Assembly: GCA_017632935.1 (NCBI GenBank)
Contig: JAGBQJ010000001.1
Location: 1 to 64,000, forward strand
Direction: 5' to 3'
Source of the DNA: Bacteroidales bacterium
GTDB taxonomy: Bacteria > Bacteroidota > Bacteroidia > Bacteroidales > F082
DNA: 64,000 nucleotides
Shown here: one piece after another, positions 24,100 to 32,675 of the stretch
Layout of the letters: each line of letters opens with the position of its first letter
How positions within the stretch are numbered: the first letter of the stretch is position 1
The notes under the pieces: generated by a model
Database searches by the model: none
What the model was told of the DNA's origin: nothing
The model's input: the letters and a program-made list of their open reading frames with translations, nothing else
Position numbers and translations under genes: made by a program

Positions 24100-24647
24100 C
24101 CGACAAAATGACTCCTGCCCAGCGGCATTACTGCATGTCGCGCATCCACGGCAAGGCCACCAAGCCCGAGCTGAAGGTACGGCAATGGCTGTGGCAGCAT
24201 GGCTACCGCTATCGCCTCAACGTGAAGAGCGTGCCAGGCAAGCCGGATATTGTCATGCGGAGGTATCGAACGGCGATTTTTGTGAATGGGTGTTTCTGGC
24301 ATGGACATTTTGTTGAGTTTAGAGTTGAGAGTTTAGAGTTTAGAGAAGAAAGTTCCCAATGTTGTAAAATTCCGCAGACAAATAGGGAGTTTTGGGTGAA
24401 CAAAATCAAAAGAAACCAGGAACGCGACCAGCAGAACTACCAAGTGCTGCACGACAACGGCTGGCAGGTCATCGTCATTTGGGAGTGCCAACTGACGCCC
24501 AAACGCATCGAGGAGACCATGCTCCGCGTGGAACTGTTGCTCAACGAATATTTCTTGGCCTTGCACCAGCCGAAGGTGGTACCCTACGATGTTCAGGAGA
24601 CTCCTATTTCTATTGCAGCGGAAAAAGAGAATTACGAAAAGAGGTGA
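24096..24647 (+). CDS. vsr: Very short patch repair (Vsr) endonuclease with an in-frame insertion
   Basis: A 183-residue T:G-mismatch nicking endonuclease that starts repair of deaminated 5-methylcytosine. Family motifs are intact: MTPAQRHYCMSRIHGKATKPE, VPGKPDIVM with catalytic Asp51, AIFVNGCFWHGH (His69, His71), TNREFWVNKIKRN and VIVIWECQL. Between GH and CKIPQTN a 16-17-residue insert (FRVESLEFREESS) is encoded by repetitive DNA of the GAGTTTAGAG type at about 24313-24352; normal Vsr has only a short Cys-containing loop there. Vsr usually accompanies a C5-cytosine methyltransferase. The nearest are 10 kb or more away, in the defence island, while vsr is coupled to a HAD gene. Confidence 0.9.
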   Translation: MTDKMTPAQRHYCMSRIHGKATKPELKVRQWLWQHGYRYRLNVKSVPGKPDIVMRRYRTAIFVNGCFWHGHFVEFRVESLEFREESSQCCKIPQTNREFWVNKIKRNQERDQQNYQVLHDNGWQVIVIWECQLTPKRIEETMLRVELLLNEYFLALHQPKVVPYDVQETPISIAAEKENYEKR

Positions 24648-24664
24648 GAATTAAAATATCTATC

Positions 24665-24672
24665 TATCTTTG
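24665..24672 (+). promoter_or_regulatory. -7 element TATCTTTG for the OmpA-family gene
   Basis: Exact TAnnTTTG match 29 bases before the ATG at 24702. Confidence 0.6.
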
Positions 24673-24701
24673 CAGCCTAAACCAATCAAAACGCATTAAA
24701 A

Positions 24702-25805
24702 ATGAAGAAGTTTATTACTGCAATAGCGATGCTTTTGTTTGCCGGAATGGCTGCAATGGCTCAAGAAACCACCTACGCCAAGAGCGACTTCGTCCCTGGC
24801 GATGAAATCATCTTCGACGACAACTTTGAAGGGGAGAAAATAGGCGAGTTCCCGCTGAGATGGGATTTGCTAGACGGCTATGCGGAGATGGCACAGCAGC
24901 AGGGACGCAACGTGATTGCCTTCACCGACAACGGACTAGGACAGGTGATGCCGCTGATGAAAAAGAAGTGGGATTGGCTGCCAGAGGTTTTCACGGTGGA
25001 GTTCGACCTCTACGTGGCTCCGATGAATACGGAAGACGAGGAGGAGACAACGCTCGATATGAGCATTTATTTCGGCGACCGCGGTGACGACAGCTACTAC
25101 AATGCATCAAGTTACGTAAAATTCTGGTATAGGGAAGACGGTTCGTGCAACCTGACGTGGAGCCTGCTGAAACCGGACGGGGACAACCAGTCGAGTGGAG
25201 AAAAGATGCTGGGCTTGAACTCGGGCAACAGCGACTATCTGGAAAAGGACAATCCGGTGGTTGCTGGAGAGTGGAACCACTTCGCTTTCTCGTTCAACCA
25301 GCGGGCTTTCAAAGGTTATGTGAACGGCGTACGCATGATCAACGTGCCGGCTATGAAGGCTCCTGGCTACCTCTTCTTCTCCAGCAGCGCGTTCTATCGC
25401 TACACAGGGTTGAGCAATGTGCGTATTGCCCAAGGTGCCGTGCCGCTTTACGACCGACTCACCACCGACGGCAAGATTGTGACCTACGCCATCACCTTCG
25501 AGACCGGAAAGGCCGACTTGAAGCCTGAATCCGTCATCGAAATCAACCGTGTGGCCAAATTGATGCAAGAGCATCCCGAGCTTGAATTTGAGGTGCAAGG
25601 CCATTGCGACAACACCGGTACCGATGCAGTGAACGACCCACTGAGCCAACAGAGAGCAGAGGCTATCGTGAATGCCCTTGTGAAACAAGGTATCGCGCAA
25701 TCACGCCTCACACCTGTGGGCAAGGGCTCACATTCCCCCATTGTTCCTAATGATACAGCAGAAGGTCGCGCCAAGAACCGTCGTGTGGAGTTCGTGAAGA
25801 AATAA
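24702..25805 (+). CDS. OmpA-family protein with an N-terminal LamG-like domain
   Basis: A 367-residue exported protein. Signal peptide MKKFITAIAMLLFAGMAAMA. Residues 35-235 resemble a laminin-G/concanavalin-like jelly roll (FDDNFEGEKIGEFPLRWDL ... WNHFAFSFNQRAFKGYVNG). The C-terminal 110 residues are an OmpA peptidoglycan-binding domain (ITFETGKADLKPESVIEINR, VQGHCDNTG, LSQQRAEAIVNAL, NRRVEFVKK). It probably anchors to the cell wall from the outer-membrane side, with the LamG part binding a glycan or protein. It is monocistronic, with its own promoter. Confidence 0.9.
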   Translation: MKKFITAIAMLLFAGMAAMAQETTYAKSDFVPGDEIIFDDNFEGEKIGEFPLRWDLLDGYAEMAQQQGRNVIAFTDNGLGQVMPLMKKKWDWLPEVFTVEFDLYVAPMNTEDEEETTLDMSIYFGDRGDDSYYNASSYVKFWYREDGSCNLTWSLLKPDGDNQSSGEKMLGLNSGNSDYLEKDNPVVAGEWNHFAFSFNQRAFKGYVNGVRMINVPAMKAPGYLFFSSSAFYRYTGLSNVRIAQGAVPLYDRLTTDGKIVTYAITFETGKADLKPESVIEINRVAKLMQEHPELEFEVQGHCDNTGTDAVNDPLSQQRAEAIVNALVKQGIAQSRLTPVGKGSHSPIVPNDTAEGRAKNRRVEFVKK

Positions 25806-25808
25806 GCT

Positions 25809-26657
25809 TCAAATCAGCATTCTCGTCTTTTTCCTATACTCAGCATAGCCTGGCTTGTTTTGGAGCTGGCGCCTTTCCATCATGGGTATGCTGATGAATA
25901 GGAAGAGTGCTGTCATGGCGATAGGGGCGATGATCAACCAATCAAAACCATAGATTGAAGCATACATCGTCCAAACGCCCCACCACATCGAGATTTCGCC
26001 GAGATAGTTGGGGTGACGACCGTGTTTCCAAAAACCCACATTACAATACTGACCGGGGTGTTCTTCTCGGAAACGGTGGATCTGGGTATCGGCAACAAGC
26101 TGCAAACTGGCTGCTGAAATGCATATTGCAAAGCCGAGCCAAGTTAAAAGATTGGCCGCTTCCATCGACTCAAACAAACCGAATCCAGGAAGCATGGCTG
26201 CGAACACCAGTACGGTCGGCATCATGTTCAGTCCAAAGAAATTGATGACATGGAAAATGAAAGGCGATTGCGTCTCGCGATAACGGGTATAGCGCCAATC
26301 CTCATGGGCAAGGCCTTTGAAAGTATAGGCCCAGTTGCCCGTCAAACGGATGCCCCAATACCAAACAGCGATGAGTAACAAAACGACAGGCAAGGTGAAG
26401 GTCGACTTGTAAAATGCCCAAACGGTGAACATGACAGGAGGCGCAACACTCCAATAGGGGTCGTAAACCGACACGTTTTTGTAGAAAATGCCAAATCCCC
26501 AAACGACGACCGTAGCCACCACATCGGCCAAAAACAAGGCCCACAATTCGTGTAGTCCAGTGTTTAGCATCCTAAAAACAAAATAGCCTAATAAAATGGC
26601 TATCAGATATATAATTCCGATGATGACAATACTAACTGTTTTGGTTTGATTCTTCAT
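25809..26657 (-). CDS. DUF1295 / steroid 5-alpha-reductase-like membrane protein
   Basis: A 282-residue polytopic membrane protein with about seven hydrophobic stretches. The DUF1295 signature SVYDPYWSVAP (about 64-74) and the C-terminal methyltransferase/reductase-like motif FWKHGRHPNYLGEISMWWG are visible. The latter is shared with isoprenylcysteine methyltransferases and sterol reductases and binds a cofactor in that superfamily. The substrate is unknown. It follows the GH92 gene by 7 bases and is probably the last gene of the T9SS-protein/GH92 operon. Confidence 0.88.
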   Translation of the reverse strand: MKNQTKTVSIVIIGIIYLIAILLGYFVFRMLNTGLHELWALFLADVVATVVVWGFGIFYKNVSVYDPYWSVAPPVMFTVWAFYKSTFTLPVVLLLIAVWYWGIRLTGNWAYTFKGLAHEDWRYTRYRETQSPFIFHVINFFGLNMMPTVLVFAAMLPGFGLFESMEAANLLTWLGFAICISAASLQLVADTQIHRFREEHPGQYCNVGFWKHGRHPNYLGEISMWWGVWTMYASIYGFDWLIIAPIAMTALFLFISIPMMERRQLQNKPGYAEYRKKTRMLI

Positions 26658-26664
26658 GTTCCAA

Positions 26665-28896
26665 TTATTTCATAATAAACTCCAACGTTCCGCCCGCCAT
26701 GATTTGTTGGTGGGTAATCTTGTAGTCCTTAATCGGCTTCCCATTCAACTTCACGCTCTTGATATGGATGCGCTCAGGTGTCTTGTTCTTGGCTGTGATG
26801 ACGAAGTCATTTCCGTTCTCAAGGTGCAAAGTAGCCTTAGTAAATAAAGGCGTGCCGATGACATATTCCGCCGAACCTGCATGGAAGGGATAGAAACCAA
26901 GGCTTGAGAAGATGTACCAAGCCGACATCTGGCCGCAATCGTCGTTGCCGGCATAGCCGCAAGGCGTGGCACGGTAGAACTCGCTCCTCACCTGCTCCAC
27001 CAGCTCCTGCGTGCGCTCAGGCTTGCCCGCAAAATTGTAGAGATAGACGGTATGATGACTCGGCTCGTTGCCATGAGCATATTGCCCGATGAAGCCACTA
27101 GCGTTGCCGTTCACCTCGCCCGAAGTGGCGGTAAGGATGAAGTTCTCGTCGAGTTTCTTCAAGAAGCCTTTCTTGCCGCCGAAGAGGTCGATAAGACCTT
27201 GCGGGTCTTGCGGCACAAACCACATATATTGCCAGGCGTTGCCTTCCACGAAGCAAGGTTGCTCGTATGACAAAGGATCGAAGCCTTCCATCCAATTGCC
27301 TTTTTCGTCTTTCGGACGGAAGAAGCCCGTTTCAGGATCGAAGAGGTTCTTGTAGAACATGCTGCGACGATAGAAACGCTCGTAGTCTTCGGTCTTACCG
27401 AGTTTTTTTGCCACCAAGGCCACGCAGGCGTCGTCGAAAGCCTGCTCCATAGTGATGCTGACGCTTTCGTTTTGCAAGGTCTGCGGTAGGTAGCCGTACT
27501 GTTCCCAGATCTCAAAAGGCGAGTTGAGGTGGCTCCGCGTGCTACTTTCGATCATGGCCTTGTAAGCCTCCTCCACATCAATTCCCGGAATCTCAGCGAG
27601 GATGGCATCGGCGAGCACAGGGATGGCATGGTTGCCGATCATGCAGTAGTTATCTTGGCCCCAAAGGTCCCAGATGGGCAGGTAGCCATAGGTTTGATGG
27701 TGCAGCACCATATCGCGAATGAACTGCGCCGCGATGTCGGGCGCGATGAGCGTATACAACGGATGGGCGGCGCGGAAGGTGTCCCACAAACTGAAGGTGC
27801 TGTGGTAGACCTGTCCCTCGGGCATCTGCTTGATTTCGAAGTTGGTGGTCATGTAGCGACCATCCACGTCGCTCATGGTGTTGGGCTGCATCAAAACGTG
27901 GTAGAGGCTCGTATAGAAGATAGTTTTCTGCTCGTCGGTACCTTCGATATCAATACGACTCAGCTCACGCTGCCAAACATCGTGAGCGGCCTTCACATAG
28001 TCGTCGAAACGCCAGCTCTTGGCTTCGGCCTGCATGTTCTTTCTGGCACCTTCATTATCCACAGGCGAGATGGCCACTTTGACCATTAATTCATTGCCGT
28101 CTTTAGGATCAAAGTTCAAGGCGGCGCGGAGGGTGCGACCGTTCACCACATCACTATTGCCGACATTAAGTCCACCATTCATCAAAATTTGACTGACAAT
28201 CGGCTTAGAGAACTCAGCGCGGAAATACACTTTACGCAGTTTAGCCCACCCACAGACGACGCGATAGCCTTCGATGGTGTGGTCATCAACGAGACGGATT
28301 TGGGCCTGGATGATATCGTAATAACGACGGCCTGAGTAATACGCATCACCGCGATATGTCATCCTGTCGAGATCGAGGATAACGGTCTGGGGCTGCCCTT
28401 TCGGGAACGTATAGCGATGGATGCCTGTGCGCGTGGTGGCCGATAGCTCCACATTCACGCCACTCTCCTGCAGCAACACCTGATAATACCCAGGACGTGC
28501 CGATTCCTTATCGTGGCTATAGTGTTGGCCAAAGTCCGCGGCCATTAACTGCTCAGGTGTCACAGCAGAGCAAAGGGGCATCAGGCTCACATCGATGAGG
28601 TCAGTGCAGCCCGTGCCGCTAAGGTGGGTATGGGTGAATCCATAAATGACATCTTTGTTATAGTCGTAACCCGAGCAAGGGTCCCAAGTGACCATCTGTT
28701 CCGTCTCGGGACTCAGCTGCACCATGCCTTGTGGCATCGTGGCGCCCGGGAAGGTGCTGCCGCTGAGGGCGCCTGTCTCATCGGTCTGTGTGCCGATGAA
28801 TGGGTTCACATATTGCGTGTAGTCGTTGGCGCTTTGGGCGCAGAGGAAGATGGGCAACAACAGAAGTGCTGCCAAAAAGGTCTTGTTCTTGGTCAT
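26665..28896 (-). CDS. GH92 family exo-alpha-mannosidase
   Basis: A 743-residue exported glycoside hydrolase of family 92, which releases alpha-linked mannose from N-glycans or mannans with Ca2+ help. Signal peptide MTKNKTFLAALLLLPIFLCAQ. GH92 landmarks are YVNPFIGT, STFPGATMPQGMVQLSPET, GFTHTHLSGTGCTD, TFSLWDTFRAAHP, GYLPIWDLWGQDNYCMIGNH and GNDDCGQMSAWYIFSSLGFYP. Length is normal for the family. It lies 5 bases after the T9SS cargo gene and 7 before DUF1295. This fits glycan foraging in an animal-associated or polysaccharide-rich habitat. Confidence 0.95.
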   Translation of the reverse strand: MTKNKTFLAALLLLPIFLCAQSANDYTQYVNPFIGTQTDETGALSGSTFPGATMPQGMVQLSPETEQMVTWDPCSGYDYNKDVIYGFTHTHLSGTGCTDLIDVSLMPLCSAVTPEQLMAADFGQHYSHDKESARPGYYQVLLQESGVNVELSATTRTGIHRYTFPKGQPQTVILDLDRMTYRGDAYYSGRRYYDIIQAQIRLVDDHTIEGYRVVCGWAKLRKVYFRAEFSKPIVSQILMNGGLNVGNSDVVNGRTLRAALNFDPKDGNELMVKVAISPVDNEGARKNMQAEAKSWRFDDYVKAAHDVWQRELSRIDIEGTDEQKTIFYTSLYHVLMQPNTMSDVDGRYMTTNFEIKQMPEGQVYHSTFSLWDTFRAAHPLYTLIAPDIAAQFIRDMVLHHQTYGYLPIWDLWGQDNYCMIGNHAIPVLADAILAEIPGIDVEEAYKAMIESSTRSHLNSPFEIWEQYGYLPQTLQNESVSITMEQAFDDACVALVAKKLGKTEDYERFYRRSMFYKNLFDPETGFFRPKDEKGNWMEGFDPLSYEQPCFVEGNAWQYMWFVPQDPQGLIDLFGGKKGFLKKLDENFILTATSGEVNGNASGFIGQYAHGNEPSHHTVYLYNFAGKPERTQELVEQVRSEFYRATPCGYAGNDDCGQMSAWYIFSSLGFYPFHAGSAEYVIGTPLFTKATLHLENGNDFVITAKNKTPERIHIKSVKLNGKPIKDYKITHQQIMAGGTLEFIMK

Positions 28897-28901
28897 AATT
28901 G

Positions 28902-30413
28902 TTATTCCTTCACTAACTTGATAGTGCGTGTCCCTGACTCACAGGAGATGCGGGCCATATAGACACCTTTTGCACAGCTACTGAGGTCCACCTCGGCACG
29001 ACCTTCATGCAGGATAGCATTGGCGACCTTCCTGCCAAACAAATCCAAGACGGTGACTTCGCCATCGGCAACGTTAGCCTCAATCGTAACGCTTCCCGAA
29101 GTGGGATTGGGGCTAACCATGGCAGAAAGGGTTGCCTTTTCACCGACACCAACACCCGGTTCGTTGCCTACCCACACATCGTCGACATACACACCGTCGG
29201 CGTTGTTCGACTTGGCCTTGAATGCGATGAGATAAGCGTCTGAAACTTCTGGCAAGTCAAAGGTAACCTTCTCCCAGTCTTCGCAGGCGGATGTGAATTC
29301 GCCAAGGAGATGCCAATAATCGTTGATTGAAAGCGCATACCACACCGACAACTCATCCACAAACTGTCCCAGCGAACGCTGCCTATGCTTGAAAGTGAGC
29401 ACCGGCTTATTGACGGCGGTGATGTCAAGCGGAGCCGACACCAGCATGGCCTCCTCGCCTAACCAAATGAAGAATGCCGTATTGTTGGGAATGAGATATC
29501 CGGGGTCAACCACCCAACCATCCTCACCCGAGAGGATTTCACTATTCCAGCAAACGAATTCCTCCGAAGCCTCAAAGTCGTCGAAATAGGGTTCATCGTC
29601 GGTGACGACAAACACTTCGCACATTGTCTTAAACGTCGTGGGCTGCGACCATTCCGACTCCAATCCTCCGCCGCAGTTGGCTTTCACACGGAAGCTATAA
29701 TCCGTGTTAGGTTCCAACCGATCTATCAAATAAGGTTGCGTGGTCACAGTGGTCTGTTGGCCGTTTATGTCAATTGTCCAACTCTCCTCATTGCCTGCCG
29801 TCGACCATCCAAGGAGGGCAGAATTCGTGGTGATGTCGGCGACAGTCAAACCAGCAGGACGAGCACAACCTCCAGCCGAGGCAATCTCAATATCATCAAT
29901 AAAGATGTAGTAACCTCCATTGCTGTGACCCAAGAATGAGACTTGGAAGGTAGCACTCAAATCATCCAACGTAAACGAGGCGTCATAAGTATTCGACCAG
30001 TCACTGATACTATAATTGGCAAGCTGATGCCAGCTGTCGGAGGGCGAGGTGCGATAACTCACCGTGAGCTCGTCGTAGGGAGGATACAGGGCCATCATCG
30101 CGTAAGCAAAGCTGAAAGTAGCGCTGTTGCTGCCCGTCAGATCGAAAGTGGGCGACACCAATCGGGCCTCGTTGCCAGAGGAAGCATTTTGGAAGGCCAC
30201 CACATTGGAGCCCGTACCCTGCATCACTGCCCAAGTGGCCGAACTCGTCGTCTCCACCGTCCAGCATTCCATCTCCCCCGATTGAAAGTCTTCAATGTAG
30301 GACTGTCCTGGTGCGATGGGAATCGTACATTGTGCAACCGCAGTAGTAGCACTAAAAAAGAGAGCCATTACAGTGGCAAATAGTGCTTTTGTGAAATAGT
30401 GTTTGTTTTTCAT
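28902..30413 (-). CDS. T9SS-secreted protein with jelly-roll and fibronectin III domains
   Basis: A 503-residue secreted protein. Start 30413 gives the signal MKNKHYFTKALFATVMALFF and onward to AVAQ. Two choice-of-anchor/MAM-like jelly rolls are suggested by YIEDFQSGEMECWTVETT (about 35) and YFDDFEASEEFVCWNSE (about 280), each with a later DDI/DDVWV strand. A fibronectin III domain lies between (RPAGLTVADITTNSALLGWS). The last 75 residues are a type A T9SS sorting domain (VSPNPTSGSVTIEANVADGE ... GVYMARI ... TIKLVKE). It is the first gene of an operon with GH92 and DUF1295 and may bind the glycan that GH92 degrades. Confidence 0.88.
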   Translation of the reverse strand: MKNKHYFTKALFATVMALFFSATTAVAQCTIPIAPGQSYIEDFQSGEMECWTVETTSSATWAVMQGTGSNVVAFQNASSGNEARLVSPTFDLTGSNSATFSFAYAMMALYPPYDELTVSYRTSPSDSWHQLANYSISDWSNTYDASFTLDDLSATFQVSFLGHSNGGYYIFIDDIEIASAGGCARPAGLTVADITTNSALLGWSTAGNEESWTIDINGQQTTVTTQPYLIDRLEPNTDYSFRVKANCGGGLESEWSQPTTFKTMCEVFVVTDDEPYFDDFEASEEFVCWNSEILSGEDGWVVDPGYLIPNNTAFFIWLGEEAMLVSAPLDITAVNKPVLTFKHRQRSLGQFVDELSVWYALSINDYWHLLGEFTSACEDWEKVTFDLPEVSDAYLIAFKAKSNNADGVYVDDVWVGNEPGVGVGEKATLSAMVSPNPTSGSVTIEANVADGEVTVLDLFGRKVANAILHEGRAEVDLSSCAKGVYMARISCESGTRTIKLVKE

Positions 30414-30446
30414 AGTGCTTGTATTTTGTTGATTGTTTTTCTGTTG

Positions 30447-30454
30447 CAAATATA
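30447..30454 (-). promoter_or_regulatory. -7 element TATATTTG for the T9SS-GH92-DUF1295 operon
   Basis: CAAATATA on the + strand gives TATATTTG on the minus strand, 33 bases upstream of the start at 30413 and just past the stop of the EFR1 gene. Confidence 0.55.
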
Positions 30455-30455
30455 A

Positions 30456-31262
30456 TCATAATCGCCCATAATAATACTGCCCCTTCCCTACCGTTGCCTT
30501 GCCATATTGGATGGCATTGACGGGACAATGGTGATAACACGACATGCACATCGTGCAGTTGCCGTTCCATTTCGGGCGGCCGTCCTCAAGGGTAACGTTC
30601 TCCAGAGGACATGCTTCCACACACTTGCCGCAATGGATGCAGGCATCAGTAGTATAATACTTCTTGTCATTGGTAGCCATCTTGCTGAAGCCTGGGTTGA
30701 TCAAACGGCTCTTGAACCAAGCCGCACCGCCTTTTGTCATTTTGGAAAAACTTTCCTTGTTTTGTATCCTTGGAATATATTCGGCCAAGACAGTATCAGT
30801 GGCTGCAATTTTGCGTTGGGCATTCTCGTCGGTATCGAGTTTGAAGCCAGGCATGCCGATAAAGGTCTCAGGCATCTGAAGGCTGAGGCAGGCATCGAGC
30901 TTCCAGCCTTTTTGTTCCAACGCCTTACGGAAGATGTCCTCGGCGAGGCCACATTCGTCACCGCAGGTGCAGGCAAAATATACGTAAGACAAGGTCCCTG
31001 AGCCTGCGGTCCCTGAGGCCCCTCGAAGGGTCGAAGGGCCGACTTTAACAGATAACTTCTTAACAAAACTCATCACCAGTTTCGGAGGACCCCAGGCATA
31101 GATGGGAAACACGAAGCCCAGACTTTCGCCTTCGGCCAATTCGTATTCATAGCGGCCTTCACGTGCGGCTTCAGGAATGAAGACCATTTTGTCGTTGAGA
31201 CCCGCGGCTATGGTCTCTGCCACATGTTTGCTGTTGCCGCAACCAGAGAAGTAGAATAACAT
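30456..31262 (-). CDS. EFR1-family flavodoxin/ferredoxin fusion protein with a repeat insertion
   Basis: A 268-residue iron-sulfur flavoprotein. The N-terminal flavodoxin-like part begins MLFYFSGCGNSKHVAETIA (FMN phosphate loop) with FVFPIYAWGPPKLV. The C-terminus carries two 4Fe-4S motifs, CIHCGKCVEACPLENV and CTMCMSCYHHCPVNAI. Residues about 73-91 (GPSTLRGASGTAGSGTLS) are encoded by a dispersed repeat at 30991-31041. The insert falls just before the conserved YVYFACTCGDECG segment, so the fold is probably kept. It is probably an electron-transfer protein; the partner is unknown. It diverges from the MATE gene. Confidence 0.88.
   Translation of the reverse strand: MLFYFSGCGNSKHVAETIAAGLNDKMVFIPEAAREGRYEYELAEGESLGFVFPIYAWGPPKLVMSFVKKLSVKVGPSTLRGASGTAGSGTLSYVYFACTCGDECGLAEDIFRKALEQKGWKLDACLSLQMPETFIGMPGFKLDTDENAQRKIAATDTVLAEYIPRIQNKESFSKMTKGGAAWFKSRLINPGFSKMATNDKKYYTTDACIHCGKCVEACPLENVTLEDGRPKWNGNCTMCMSCYHHCPVNAIQYGKATVGKGQYYYGRL
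30991..31041. repeat. Dispersed GGTCCCTGAG repeat inside the EFR1 gene
   Basis: The + strand reads AAGGTCCCTGAGCCTGCGG then GTCCCTGAGG and ends GAAGGGTCGAAGGGCC. The same element occurs at 40921-40972 (opposite orientation) and 57553-57597, each time inside a reading frame. Confidence 0.85.
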
Positions 31263-31283
31263 AAGTTCTTGTGTTTGATGCTG

Positions 31284-31291
31284 CAAAGATA
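31284..31291 (-). promoter_or_regulatory. -7 element TATCTTTG for the EFR1 gene
   Basis: CAAAGATA on the + strand, 21 bases upstream of the start at 31262 on the minus strand. Confidence 0.6.
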
Positions 31292-31303
31292 AATAGAATA
31301 TCG

Positions 31304-31311
31304 TACTTTTG
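31304..31311 (+). promoter_or_regulatory. -7 element TACTTTTG for the MATE gene
   Basis: Exact TAnnTTTG match 22 bases before the ATG at 31334, back to back with the EFR1 promoter. Confidence 0.6.
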
Positions 31312-31333
31312 CAAACCGAAAAACAGATGCCTC

Positions 31334-32647
31334 ATGCGCAAGGAATCCCTCAACCGCTCCATCTTAAAGCTCGCCATCCCCAACATCATCAGCAACATCA
31401 CCGTGCCGCTACTGGGCTTCGTCGACATGATGCTGATGGGGCATCAGGATAGCATCGCCTACATCGGGGCCATCGGCTTGGGTGGCACCATCTTCAGCGT
31501 GATGTACTCCATCTTCAGCTTCATGCGGGCAGGGACTACGGGCTTCACGGCACAAGCCTATGGCGCCAACGACCGCGCCGAGATGGCCTATTCACTCTAT
31601 CGTTCCCTATGCATCGCGCTAATCGCCACAGTTTTAGTGCTTTCGCTACAAGGTCCGGTGGAATGGCTCAGCATGAAACTGCTGCACGGCAGCGAGGAGG
31701 TGTTGGCCTATACCGCCACCTATTTCAGAGTACGCATCTGGGCGGCTCCGGCGGTGCTCTGCCTCTATGCGTTCAACGGCTGGTACATCGGCATGCAAAA
31801 CACCACCATCCCCATGATCATCGCCATCCTGACCAATGTGGTGAACATCATTTTGAGCATCATCTTCGTCAACGCCATGGGCATGGGCGTCACGGGTGTG
31901 GCCTTGGGCACCGTCATTGCGCAATACTGCGGTTTGTTGACTGCTGTCATCTTCCTCTTCGCCAAGTTCCGTCACCACCTCATCCCCATACGAAGCATAC
32001 TTTTATTCGAGAAAGACAAGCTGAAGCGTTTCTTCAAGGTTAATGCCGACTTCATGATCCGCAGCATCCTTTTGGTGCTGAGCATCGCTTTCTTCAACAA
32101 CCAGTCGGCGAAACTCGGCGACGACATGCTGGCGGTCAACATGATCCTGATGCAGTTCTTCTACATCTTCTCCTATTTCACCGACGGCTTCGCCTATGCA
32201 GGCGAGGCGCTGGTGGGGCGTTTTACTGGGGCTCACGATGCCAAACAACTCCGCCAGACCATCAAGCTGCTGTTCCTTTGGGGCTTCCTCATTGCTTTAC
32301 CCTTCACAGTGCTCTATGCCCTTTTTCCCGACTGGTTCATCGGCCTCGTCTCCGACCAGCCCGACATCATCCCCATGGCAAAGCCCTATCATATCTACCT
32401 CGCCGCCATCCCGCTTATCACCTTCGCGGCTTTCCTGTGGGACGGTGTCTACATCGGTGCCACGGCAGCCCGTGCCATCCGCAATACCATGCTTATCTCG
32501 GCCATCGGCGTGTTCCTGCCCGCCACCTTTTTATTAATGCCCCATTTCGGCAACCATGGCCTTTGGGTGGCCTTCCTGCTTTTCATGGTGGCGCGAGGGT
32601 TGAGCATGACCTTGATGGCGAAAAAGGCGGTGTATGGGACGAATTAA
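31334..32647 (+). CDS. MATE family efflux transporter (DinF-like)
   Basis: A 437-residue inner-membrane protein with about 12 hydrophobic segments. It exports cationic or organic compounds in exchange for Na+ or H+. The start MRKESLNRSILKLAIPNIIS, with VPLLGFVDMMLMG next, matches the first helix of DinF-like MATE proteins. The internal repeat structure shows again at FKVNADFMIRSILLVLSIAFFN. ATG 31334 is chosen because it follows the promoter by a normal distance and removes a 21-residue hydrophilic extension. Confidence 0.93.
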   Translation: MRKESLNRSILKLAIPNIISNITVPLLGFVDMMLMGHQDSIAYIGAIGLGGTIFSVMYSIFSFMRAGTTGFTAQAYGANDRAEMAYSLYRSLCIALIATVLVLSLQGPVEWLSMKLLHGSEEVLAYTATYFRVRIWAAPAVLCLYAFNGWYIGMQNTTIPMIIAILTNVVNIILSIIFVNAMGMGVTGVALGTVIAQYCGLLTAVIFLFAKFRHHLIPIRSILLFEKDKLKRFFKVNADFMIRSILLVLSIAFFNNQSAKLGDDMLAVNMILMQFFYIFSYFTDGFAYAGEALVGRFTGAHDAKQLRQTIKLLFLWGFLIALPFTVLYALFPDWFIGLVSDQPDIIPMAKPYHIYLAAIPLITFAAFLWDGVYIGATAARAIRNTMLISAIGVFLPATFLLMPHFGNHGLWVAFLLFMVARGLSMTLMAKKAVYGTN

Positions 32648-32651
32648 TTTC

Positions 32652-32659
32652 TACCTTTG
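32652..32659 (+). promoter_or_regulatory. -7 element TACCTTTG for the DUF2461 gene
   Basis: Exact TAnnTTTG match 16 bases before the ATG at 32676. Confidence 0.55.
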
Positions 32660-32675
32660 CAAAAAATAACATCCT

